In this document: positions 1 through 6,516 of the stretch, in pieces
Layout: each line of letters begins with the position of its first letter
How positions within the stretch are numbered: the stretch's first letter is position 1
Position numbers and translations under genes: made by a program
The notes under the pieces: generated by a model
Database searches by the model: none
Told to the model about the DNA's origin: nothing
What the model saw: the letters and a program-made list of their open reading frames with translations, nothing else
NCBI GenBank assembly: GCA_903913345.1
Contig: CAIWLA010000156.1
Coordinates: 1 to 9,131, forward strand
Reading direction: 5' to 3'
Length of the DNA stretch: 9,131 nucleotides
Origin: an uncultured Magnetococcales bacterium
GTDB lineage: Bacteria > Pseudomonadota > Magnetococcia > Magnetococcales > Magnetaquicoccaceae

Positions 1-13
1 CCCTGGACCCCTG
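1..13. repeat. Edge of a GC-rich palindromic intergenic repeat (partial)
   Basis: These 13 bases are the exact reverse complement of positions 6530-6542, which are part of the longer two-hairpin repeat at 6526-6579. The copy lies 4 bases beyond the petC stop codon and is cut by the window edge, so its full hairpins are not visible. Its orientation is opposite to the second copy. If complete, it could end bc1 transcription as a stem-loop, but that is inference because only the edge is seen. Confidence 0.5.
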
Positions 14-17
14 AGAA

Positions 18-902
18 TCAGTGCACCCGCGCCCAAATCCGCCGCTTGACCGCATAGAGCATGACAGTCAGGACGATCAGATATAAAATCACCTTGAATC
101 CAAGAGACTTGCGTTCCGTTTGCGTCGGTTCCGCCGCCCAGGCCAGGAAGGTGACCACATCATGCGCCATCTGCGCCTTGCTGTTCTCCGTGCCATCGGT
201 GTAGGTCACCGCACCATCCGTCAGAGGCTGGGGCATGGCGAAAAAATGGCCAGGAAAATAGCGATTGAAATTTTCTCCCGCAATCAGACGTTTCAACACC
301 TCCGTCATCTTTTCCGGATGGTGCGGATCCAACTGCAACACAGCGGCCACCTCCTTGGCATCCTCACCCGATACATGACCATCGGCCATGACCCGATTGG
401 CCAGGACCAGATCACTCTCACTGGCATAGCCGACCAGAATGCCGTAGACATAATCTTCAAATCCCTTGCGGGCCTTGGTCATCAGAGAAAGATCAGGCGG
501 AACCACCCCAAGGGCCTCCTTGGCCGCCGCCGGGTCCATGGTGGAAATCATGGCATCCTTTTTGGTCCGTCCCTGGCTTTCGGCCAAAGCCTTGACCTCC
601 AGCTCGGTAAACCCCAACTGCCGCAGTTGGTCAAACTTGACATACTTGAGGGAGTGACAGGCCATGCAGGTTTGTACCGCTACCTGCACCCCACGCCGCA
701 GGGCCGCGTTGTCAAATTGCCCGAAAATCCCCGTGAACGACCAGTTCTGCTTGGGTGGAACCACCCCACCGGAAGCCATCGCTCCCCCAGGAAAGACCAT
801 GCCCCATACCATCACCGCCAGAACCCATACCACCGCCAATCGGGCGGTCCAGCCCGCCTGTCTCACGAACAGATGAAACCCGACACTTTTTTGATTATTC
901 AT
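18..902 (-). CDS. petC: Cytochrome c1 subunit of the bc1 complex
   Basis: This is the membrane-anchored c-type cytochrome of ubiquinol-cytochrome c reductase; it takes electrons from the Rieske center and passes them to a soluble or membrane cytochrome c on the periplasmic side. The 294-residue product has a signal peptide (residues 1-44, hydrophobic about 22-38, likely cleaved after AMA or AMAS). The heme motif is C79-M-A-C82-H83. PPDLS lies at 135-139, and the axial methionine is M223 in the FFAMPQPL loop. A C-terminal membrane anchor spans about 267-287 and ends in basic residues. The ATG at 902 is preceded by AGGGGAG at 8-base spacing. It is the last gene of the operon, 14 bases after petB, and probably translationally coupled to it. 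The loop before PPDLS is shorter than in many alphaproteobacterial homologues. A predicted helical stretch at about 161-212, between VGYA and NRYFPG, is longer than the usual short linker there. The family call is certain; the insertion's role is unknown. Confidence 0.96.
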   Translation of the reverse strand: MNNQKSVGFHLFVRQAGWTARLAVVWVLAVMVWGMVFPGGAMASGGVVPPKQNWSFTGIFGQFDNAALRRGVQVAVQTCMACHSLKYVKFDQLRQLGFTELEVKALAESQGRTKKDAMISTMDPAAAKEALGVVPPDLSLMTKARKGFEDYVYGILVGYASESDLVLANRVMADGHVSGEDAKEVAAVLQLDPHHPEKMTEVLKRLIAGENFNRYFPGHFFAMPQPLTDGAVTYTDGTENSKAQMAHDVVTFLAWAAEPTQTERKSLGFKVILYLIVLTVMLYAVKRRIWARVH

Positions 903-910
903 GGTTCGTG

Positions 911-917
911 CTCCCCT
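911..917 (-). promoter_or_regulatory. petC ribosome binding site overlapping the petB stop codon
   Basis: On the minus strand AGGGGAG lies 8 bases before the petC ATG. Its first base is the last base of the petB TAA stop (917-919). Terminating ribosomes would sit on the petC start, which favours coupled, near-stoichiometric synthesis of cytochromes b and c1. The coupling is inferred from the geometry. Confidence 0.7.
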
Positions 918-2128
918 TAGATGCTCTTGGGTACGGGTGTGTGCTTTTCAATGTCGAAGGCGGTAATCACCCACAACATGAAGAAATAGCCGAAATAGAT
1001 GGCCGTGCAAACATGCCCGATCACCGGCAGGGGCAACGCACCATCAAAGACGGTCGCATCCGCCGGATTGTATCCCACCCAACCCAGTAAAAGGCAATCA
1101 ATGACAAAGATCCAGAACAGTTGCTGGCTGATGGGCCGATACCGGAAGGAACGGACCGGCGAACGGTCCAGAAACGGCAGGAAAAACAGAACGGCAATGG
1201 CTCCGATCATCGCAATCACCCCCGCCAGCTTGCTGAGTGGTCCCAGAAAATCAATGGAACGCAAGATGGCGTAAAACGGCAGGAAATACCATTCCGGGAG
1301 AATGTGAGCCGGGGTTTGCATGGGGTTGGCCGGGATATAGTTGTCCGGCTCCATGAAAAAGCTGGGCGAATAAAAGACAAACAGACTGAAGATGATCAGA
1401 AACACTCCATACCCATACAGATCCTTGATGGTATAGTAGGGATGAAACGGGATGGAATCCTTCTCGTCATGCAGGTCAATGCCCACCGGATTGTTGGAAT
1501 GAACCGCATGCAAGGCCCACAGGTGAACAATCACGATGCCAAAAATGACCAGGGGCAACAGGAAATGGAGGACAAAAAAACGGTTCAGGGTGGGATCACC
1601 CAGGGCAAAACCGCCCCAAAGCCAGATCACCAGATCGTCGCCGACCACGGGAATGGCACTCATCATGTTGGTGATCACGGCCGATCCCCAGTAGGACAAC
1701 TGACCCCAGGGCAGGACATAGCCCATGAAGGCGGTGGCCATCATCAGGAAATAAATCACGATGCCAAACCACCACAAAATCTCCCGAGGCTTCCGGTAGG
1801 AACCATAGTACATGCCACGCAGGATGTGCACATAAACGATCATGAAAAAGAAAGAGGCACCATTGGCATGGAGATAACGGAGCAGCCAGCCATAGTTGAC
1901 ATCCCGCATGATGTGCTCGATCAGATCAAAGGACTGCTTGGCATCGGGCTTGTAGTGCATGGCCAAAAACAGACCGGTGAGAATCATGATGATGAGGACA
2001 AACAGGGCCAACGACCCAAAATTCCACCAATAATTCAAGTTTTTCGGGGTGGGATACTCCGTTGCCTGACTCTTCAGTAATGCTGTGACGGGCAGACGGG
2101 CATCCACCCACTCCATAATCTTTGACAC
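917..2128 (-). CDS. petB: Cytochrome b subunit of the bc1 complex
   Basis: This is the integral membrane subunit that carries hemes bL and bH and the Qo and Qi quinone sites of the Q cycle. The 403-residue protein has the pattern of eight membrane helices. The histidine pairs are H87/H101 and H188/H202, each spaced by 14 as in proteobacterial and mitochondrial cytochrome b; cytochrome b6 has 15 in the second pair. The Qo-site PEWY motif is at 278-281, within an ILPEWYFLPFYAILR block, and GYVLPWGQ is at 136-143. It is a full-length b rather than a split b6/subunit IV, and it is not fused to c1 as in Bradyrhizobium FbcH. The start is GTG at 2128, supported by an AAGGAG at 2138-2143; an internal ATG at 2116 has no comparable site. 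It sits 68 bases after petA and 14 before petC. Confidence 0.98.
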   Translation of the reverse strand: MSKIMEWVDARLPVTALLKSQATEYPTPKNLNYWWNFGSLALFVLIIMILTGLFLAMHYKPDAKQSFDLIEHIMRDVNYGWLLRYLHANGASFFFMIVYVHILRGMYYGSYRKPREILWWFGIVIYFLMMATAFMGYVLPWGQLSYWGSAVITNMMSAIPVVGDDLVIWLWGGFALGDPTLNRFFVLHFLLPLVIFGIVIVHLWALHAVHSNNPVGIDLHDEKDSIPFHPYYTIKDLYGYGVFLIIFSLFVFYSPSFFMEPDNYIPANPMQTPAHILPEWYFLPFYAILRSIDFLGPLSKLAGVIAMIGAIAVLFFLPFLDRSPVRSFRYRPISQQLFWIFVIDCLLLGWVGYNPADATVFDGALPLPVIGHVCTAIYFGYFFMLWVITAFDIEKHTPVPKSI

Positions 2129-2137
2129 GGGAAAGAA

Positions 2138-2143
2138 CTCCTT
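2138..2143 (-). promoter_or_regulatory. petB ribosome binding site that fixes a GTG start
   Basis: AAGGAG on the minus strand lies 9 bases upstream of the GTG at 2126-2128. This strong match decides for the GTG over the in-frame ATG four codons later. Confidence 0.75.
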
Positions 2144-2196
2144 GGTTCTCGATGATATGGCAAAAGAAGGATCACGACAGGCCGACCGGAACGCCT

Positions 2197-2724
2197 TCAG
2201 GTGGCTGCCTTGCCGATCACCAACGTCTTTTCGTCCTTGAATTCATAATAGGGCACCTGCATATTCCTGGGCGACGGGCCTTGGCGAATGCGGCCCGATG
2301 TATCATAGTGGGAACCATGACACGGACAGAGAAAACCACCATAATTGCCGGTGCCAATCGGTTGGGGCACACATCCCAGATGGGGGCAGAGTGCCAACAG
2401 GACCAAAAATTCCGGTCGTTTCACCCGCTCGGCATCCTTGGCCGGATCCGGCAACTGGGCACTGTCATCCCGATGGGCCGCTGCAACCTGTTCGGGCGTG
2501 CGGTGCACAACAAACACCGGTTTGCCCTGCCAGGGGACCGTGATCATCTGTCCCTCCGCAAGGGAACTGATGTCCACCTCGGTCGTGGCCTGGGAGAGCA
2601 CATCGGCAGACGGACTCCAGGATTTGATGAATGGCCATGCCGCGCCTGCAACGCCCGCCGCGCCAACGGCACCGGTTGCCAGGACCAGAAAGTCCCGACG
2701 ATCTTCATCCGATTCAATAACCAT
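2197..2724 (-). CDS. petA: Rieske iron-sulfur subunit of the bc1 complex
   Basis: This is the [2Fe-2S] protein that takes the first electron from ubiquinol at the Qo site and carries it to cytochrome c1. From the ATG at 2724 the product has 175 residues, normal for bacterial PetA. The N-terminus carries a twin-arginine signal-anchor, R9-R10-D-F-L, followed by a hydrophobic Ala/Gly/Val helix (about 12-33), so it is probably exported folded by Tat and stays anchored. Box I is C113-P-H115-L-G-C118 and box II is C133-P-C135-H136. Ligands are C113, H115, C133 and H136, with a C118-C135 disulfide. S138 and Y140, which keep the cluster potential high in well-studied homologues, are both present. The frame stays open upstream to 2808, but those 28 residues resemble untranslated leader and overlap the promoter's transcript start zone. 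GGAGG at 2736-2740 supports the chosen ATG. It is the first gene of the operon. Confidence 0.97.
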   Translation of the reverse strand: MVIESDEDRRDFLVLATGAVGAAGVAGAAWPFIKSWSPSADVLSQATTEVDISSLAEGQMITVPWQGKPVFVVHRTPEQVAAAHRDDSAQLPDPAKDAERVKRPEFLVLLALCPHLGCVPQPIGTGNYGGFLCPCHGSHYDTSGRIRQGPSPRNMQVPYYEFKDEKTLVIGKAAT

Positions 2725-2735
2725 GCCTTTTCCAA

Positions 2736-2740
2736 CCTCC
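2736..2740 (-). promoter_or_regulatory. petA ribosome binding site
   Basis: GGAGG on the minus strand lies 11 bases before the ATG at 2724. The spacing is slightly long, but this is the only strong site nearby, and it argues against the longer upstream in-frame start. Confidence 0.55.
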
Positions 2741-2824
2741 ACAGGGGAAATCAAAGTGTACCTGGAAACCCACTCAGGACCAGTGACGATCGATAAATCC
2801 TGCCACACTGTACCAGGATCGACT

Positions 2825-2853
2825 AATATTTCAAATCATCCTCATTTCGTCAA
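2825..2853 (-). promoter_or_regulatory. Predicted sigma70-type promoter of the petABC operon
   Basis: On the minus strand, TTGACG (2848-2853; five of six to the -35 consensus) is followed after exactly 17 bases by AATATT (2825-2830; four of six to the -10 consensus). Transcription would begin near 2817-2819, giving a leader of roughly 95 bases before petA. The site lies in the divergent gap between petA and trmL, where a promoter is expected. It was found by eye and has not been tested. Confidence 0.6.
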
Positions 2854-2874
2854 CCGTTTTTGCATAAAATCAAC

Positions 2875-2903
2875 CCGACGGTCGCTATTTTTTTGATCGT
2901 CGG
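2875..2903. promoter_or_regulatory. Inverted repeat in the petA-trmL divergent region
   Basis: The arms CCGACGGTC (2875-2883) and GATCGTCGG (2895-2903) pair at eight of nine positions; the ninth would be a G-U pair in RNA. They flank an 11-base T-rich center. The element lies about 20 bases upstream of the bc1 -35 box and about 55 bases before trmL. It could be a regulator's operator or a leader hairpin of trmL. There is no evidence for which protein, if any, binds it. Confidence 0.35.
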
Positions 2904-2959
2904 CTGGCCAACGGTCGCATCCGGTCCCGGTTTTACCTCTTTTTACGGATAGTTGCACC

Positions 2960-3433
2960 ATGGACGAACGGTTTCATGTCATCCTGTACCAGCCGGAAAT
3001 TCCACCCAATACCGGCAATATTGTCCGTCTGTGCGCCGTCACGGGCTGTACGCTCCATCTGGTGGGACCGTTGGGGTTTCGGCTGGATGGCGCGGCGGTG
3101 CGCCGGGCGGGCATGGATTATCGGGAATGGGCCGATCTCCGTCGTTGGCCGGATTGGGAGAGCTATTGGCAGGCACACCCCCCCACGGCCCGCCTTTTCC
3201 TCGCCACCACCCATGGGGCCGGGCACTATGCCGATCGACACTATCAACCGGGTGATCGGTTTCTCTTCGGTTCGGAGGGGGCCGGATTGCCCGCTTCTCT
3301 GCGCGCGGCCCATCCAGACACCCTGGTGCGTATCCCCATGATGGCACAGGCCCGCAGTCTCAATCTGGCCAACAGCGTGAGCATCATTCTCTACGAGGCC
3401 CTGCGTCAGGTGGGTTTTCCGGGGCTGGTGTAA
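2960..3433 (+). CDS. trmL: tRNA (cytidine(34)-2'-O)-methyltransferase TrmL
   Basis: This is a SPOUT-family RNA methyltransferase that uses S-adenosylmethionine to 2'-O-methylate the wobble base (C34 or cmnm5U34) of leucine tRNAs in the cytoplasm. The 157-residue length matches the minimal YibK/TrmL fold, which has no added RNA-binding domain. Family motifs are present in order: N17-T-G-N20-I-V-R23 (motif 1); [11 protein letters not shown] at 101-111, with the motif 2 glutamate E106; and IPM at 125-127 with [19 protein letters not shown] at 132-150, which forms the C-terminal trefoil knot and SAM site. The start is ATG at 2960, with only a weak GGA about 10 bases upstream. It stands alone on the plus strand, divergent from petA and convergent with the MCP gene, whose 3' end it overlaps by 28 bases. 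The more general TrmH/SpoU family is an alternative name, but length and motifs favour TrmL. Confidence 0.95.
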   Translation: MDERFHVILYQPEIPPNTGNIVRLCAVTGCTLHLVGPLGFRLDGAAVRRAGMDYREWADLRRWPDWESYWQAHPPTARLFLATTHGAGHYADRHYQPGDRFLFGSEGAGLPASLRAAHPDTLVRIPMMAQARSLNLANSVSIILYEALRQVGFPGLV

Positions 3434-5811
3434 TGCCCGGTGGCCGCCGATTCCACCTTGAAAATTTTGGTCTGTTCCATCAAATGATCGGCCTCCGTCA
3501 TCATGTCCGTGCTGAAACCCGAGACATCCTTGGCCAGCACCAGATTCTGTCTGGCCCCCTTGTCGATGGAAATAATGGCCGTGTTGATCTGACTCAGCCC
3601 AATCGATTGTTGCTGAGAGGCATGGCTGATCTGTTCGATCATGCTGGACACCGTCAGCACAACATGTTGAATCTGATCTAAATTTTTTTCGCTTTCCTGT
3701 CTGAATTGGGTCAATATGCCGGTGACATTGCCCAACAGATCCCGCACTTCCGCCTCGGATTGCTGGACCACCGTCATGCCACGATGGACCGCCTTGCCAC
3801 TGGCGGTGAGCAGGCGTTTCATCTCCTGGGAGGCGCGACTGGAGCGTCGGGCCAATACCCGCACCTCGGTGGCCACCACCGCAAATCCCCGACCCTGTTC
3901 CCCCGCCTTGGCGGCCTCGACGGCGGCATTGAGGGCCAACAGATTGGTCTGGAAGGCCACATCATCAATAAAGGTGATGATGCCAGCCATCTTTTCGGCA
4001 CTCTCATCGATCTCGGTCATCGCCTCGACCGTATGCCGATTGGTCGTCTGCAGTTGTTGAGAGAGGTGTTGATTGGCCGCAATCATCTGTTCCATGGATT
4101 GCAGCAGAGTGACCTTGCCCGCCTGAAACAGGGTATGCGCCTCCTGACTGATGGTCCGGGCGCGCTGGGTGTTTTGGGCCGTCTGGTCAACCGTGACCGT
4201 CAACTCTTCCATGGCGGACGACATTTCCATCAGGGATCCCGTTTGCACCTTGGTGCGATTGGCCAAATCCTGGTTGCCCACCATGAGCTTGATCGAGGTG
4301 CTGCCAATGTTTTGTACCGTGGATTGCGTCTGGGCGAGAATCTCGCGCCAGCGGGCCTTCAGGGAGCGTAACGCCTGGGTCGCCAGATGCAACTCCTGAA
4401 AGCGGGGATGAAAGGTCGGGGAGGGAATCAGGTTCAAGGTATCGGCCATATCTTCCACTTCATCGGTCATCTCTTGTACCGGGGCGAGAATCATCCGGCT
4501 GATCAACAGGCTGATGACCAACACCACCACCAGACTCACGACCAGGAGAGACAGACTTTTCCACAGCAGACGGTGCGCCACCCCCTTGAAATCCGCCTCC
4601 GGGACCACCAGTCCGATCGTCCAGGGCACCTCGTGGCCCTTCAGAAGGGGGGTGTAAAAGCCATAATATTTTTCATGGTCGGTCGAGGTAAAGTCAAACA
4701 ACAACTCCTGGGTCAGGGCCAGGGGGGCACCCTCCGGGCGATTCAACAGGCGGAGCACGGTGCGGAATGAGTCCCCCAACACGGTATCCGGGACATCGGT
4801 AATCCGGTTTTGCTCCCTCTCCTGGAGGGTATTGTCCGCCCCAGGCTTGACCCGCAACACCTGCTGATAATCCGGCAATCCCACCACCCCGCCCCGGTTG
4901 TCCAGGATGAACATGCGGCTGTTGGGGGTGATGCGGTTGGTCTGTAACAGTTCGGAAAGGGATTGCAGGACAATATCAATGCCGGCCACCCCGATCAGCG
5001 TTTGGTCCCGGTAGACCGGATTGGAGACCGTGATGCCCACCTGATGGATGGTCTTTCCCCGATAGCTGTTGTCCCAGGTATAGACATCGGTCCAGAAACG
5101 ACCCGTTTGTTGCCGCCTGGCACCGATATACCAGGGACGCAGACGCGGATCGTATACCTTGTACGCATCGGTCGTTGCCCGCAGGGTGTGGCGGGCATCG
5201 GGTTCATACCAGGTGGTTTGCAGAATGGGGGCCAGCAAGGGGGCAATGCGCGCCTGTCTGGTCAACACCTCCTGCGACACCGTCCCGTGGGTTGCCAGCG
5301 CCTGGGCCTCCAGGGTCGTCACCTCGCGGGAGATCTCCTCTGCCTGGCGAATCGCCTCCTTGCTCTCCGGGGTATCCAGCAGACGGTGAATCACCCGGAT
5401 GCGCTGCGTGCCATCCTCTTCCCGCTTGTTGAGCCAATGGTTGCCCGCCTCATCGCCAAAATAGATCAGGCTGAAATCGGGATGGCTGGCCATCTGCTCC
5501 TGGGTGAAGGCGCGGAAGGCGGCCAGAAATGGCTCAGCAGCCTTTTCTTCTTGAAAAAATATGGCATTGAGTCGCACGGCATCGGCGGCATCATCCAGAA
5601 AATTTTCCACGCTTTTGACCGCCAGACGGCTGCTGCCGGCCATGGTGGAGCGGGCCGTCTCGTCCAGAATGCCGGAAATGGTCATAAAGGCGATCATCGT
5701 CAGGGCCAGCATGGGCACCCCGATCAGCACAAAATAGGACCATGGCAAAAAGGTGCCCAGCCGCAAACGGGGCGTTTCAAGTGGCTTTGTGGTGGCAGGG
5801 GTCGAACGCAT
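3406..5811 (-). CDS. Methyl-accepting chemotaxis protein with double-Cache sensor
   Basis: This is a transmembrane chemoreceptor that signals to CheA through CheW. The 801-residue protein has a short cytoplasmic start, a membrane helix (about 24-46), a large periplasmic dCache domain (about 50-410), a second membrane helix (about 417-437), a HAMP domain (about 438-490) and a long signaling coiled coil (about 491-785). The membrane-distal Cache pocket contains Y220, R225, W227, Y228, Y244 and D279 (GVAGIDI), which fits the pattern of amino-acid-binding dCache domains. The signaling tip is canonical ([15 protein letters not shown] at 620-634, E638-Q-G-R641-G), so it should bind CheA and CheW. 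There is no C-terminal NWETF-like pentapeptide to tether CheR or CheB. The cytoplasmic arm seems about three heptads longer than in E. coli Tsr. The ATG at 5811 has GGGAG about 9 bases upstream. It follows cheW by 49 bases, probably in one operon. Confidence 0.95.
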   Translation of the reverse strand: MRSTPATTKPLETPRLRLGTFLPWSYFVLIGVPMLALTMIAFMTISGILDETARSTMAGSSRLAVKSVENFLDDAADAVRLNAIFFQEEKAAEPFLAAFRAFTQEQMASHPDFSLIYFGDEAGNHWLNKREEDGTQRIRVIHRLLDTPESKEAIRQAEEISREVTTLEAQALATHGTVSQEVLTRQARIAPLLAPILQTTWYEPDARHTLRATTDAYKVYDPRLRPWYIGARRQQTGRFWTDVYTWDNSYRGKTIHQVGITVSNPVYRDQTLIGVAGIDIVLQSLSELLQTNRITPNSRMFILDNRGGVVGLPDYQQVLRVKPGADNTLQEREQNRITDVPDTVLGDSFRTVLRLLNRPEGAPLALTQELLFDFTSTDHEKYYGFYTPLLKGHEVPWTIGLVVPEADFKGVAHRLLWKSLSLLVVSLVVVLVISLLISRMILAPVQEMTDEVEDMADTLNLIPSPTFHPRFQELHLATQALRSLKARWREILAQTQSTVQNIGSTSIKLMVGNQDLANRTKVQTGSLMEMSSAMEELTVTVDQTAQNTQRARTISQEAHTLFQAGKVTLLQSMEQMIAANQHLSQQLQTTNRHTVEAMTEIDESAEKMAGIITFIDDVAFQTNLLALNAAVEAAKAGEQGRGFAVVATEVRVLARRSSRASQEMKRLLTASGKAVHRGMTVVQQSEAEVRDLLGNVTGILTQFRQESEKNLDQIQHVVLTVSSMIEQISHASQQQSIGLSQINTAIISIDKGARQNLVLAKDVSGFSTDMMTEADHLMEQTKIFKVESAATGHYTSPGKPT

Positions 5812-5860
5812 GGACAGCTTCTCCCGTCAAATGGGGCCGGTCAAGCCGGTCGGCCAGGCT

Positions 5861-6484
5861 TTAGGCGTGGCTGGCAATGGCGGCCAGCATCTCTTCCCTG
5901 GACAACAGGGTGTTCATGTTCAACAGTTTGATCCTCCTCTCCCCCGACTGGACAACACCCAGAAGGTTGGAATGATCATGCAGAGAGGGGGTCGTTGGTT
6001 CGTCTCCGGGTGGTTGGACGGCATCTGCATCCAGAAAACGGAGGTCGGAGACGGCATCCATCCGCAAACCCACCTGTTTGTACACGGCACTCCCGGATGA
6101 TCCACTCTTGTCAGGCGGGTGTGCCACCCGGACGACGACCACCACGGAGCGGTCATGGTCGTTCCCTTTCGGTATCGTCAACCGCAGACGCCAATCCAGC
6201 ACCGGGATGATTTCACCGTGCAGGCTGAATACCCCGGCCAGAAAGAGGGGCCGGGTGGTCTCCGGTTCCACCGTCTCGTCGGATCGCAACGGATGGGGGA
6301 GGGGTGTGACCGGGGTGTAGCCCACCATCTGGACCACGTGATCGACGGGAATCCCATAGGCCTGGTCATCGAGCAGACAGATCAGCCATTGGCTGCTGCC
6401 GGGGGTGGGACAGATCGCCTGCTGGCTCACCCATTGTCGGGCCTCCTCCTCATCGTCAAACAGATTCCAGTCGTCGTCTGCCAT
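5861..6484 (-). CDS. cheW: CheW-like coupling protein
   Basis: This is a single-domain CheW adaptor expected to bridge the neighbouring MCP and CheA in the cytoplasmic array. From ATG 6484 it has 207 residues. The first 30 or so are acidic and probably flexible (runs DDDW and DDEEE). The CheW fold then starts near QWLICLLDDQAYGIPVDHVVQMVGY and runs through LFLAGVFSLHGEIIPVLDWRLRL and the VGLRMDAVSDLRFLD strand block to LLNMNTLLSREEMLAAI. Length and order fit a complete CheW with an N-terminal extension. The frame extends to a TTG at 6520, but the ATG has a GGAG 4 bases upstream and begins after the cheA stop, so I chose it. It lies 32 bases after the kinase gene and 49 before the MCP. Its divergence from textbook CheW suggests a dedicated partner for this cluster (inference). 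Confidence 0.88.
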   Translation of the reverse strand: MADDDWNLFDDEEEARQWVSQQAICPTPGSSQWLICLLDDQAYGIPVDHVVQMVGYTPVTPLPHPLRSDETVEPETTRPLFLAGVFSLHGEIIPVLDWRLRLTIPKGNDHDRSVVVVVRVAHPPDKSGSSGSAVYKQVGLRMDAVSDLRFLDADAVQPPGDEPTTPSLHDHSNLLGVVQSGERRIKLLNMNTLLSREEMLAAIASHA

Positions 6485-6516
6485 CCCACTCCACCCAGTT
6501 TTCTTAACAATATCAA

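Noticed and set aside
1121..2080. A 319-codon plus-strand open frame opposite cytochrome b, and similar ones opposite petC and the MCP (120-920, 4963-5931)
   Set aside because: The minus strand encodes clear conserved proteins, and these frames give low-complexity, His/Gln/Gly-rich translations with no motif.
2725..2808. Extension of the Rieske protein by 28 residues to an upstream in-frame start
   Set aside because: The extension would place 28 residues before the Tat signal and lacks a good ribosome site. GGAGG at 2736-2740 supports the inner ATG, and 175 residues is the normal length.
2861..2870. TAAAAT at 2865-2870 as a trmL -10 box
   Set aside because: No acceptable -35 element is present at 16-18 bases upstream, so the match alone in an AT-rich stretch is not enough.
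5812..5860. Direct repeat GCCGGTC-AA-GCCGGTC between cheW and the MCP as a terminator or operator
   Set aside because: It forms only a short, imperfect stem with no T-run, and a 7-base direct repeat in GC-rich DNA is easily due to chance.
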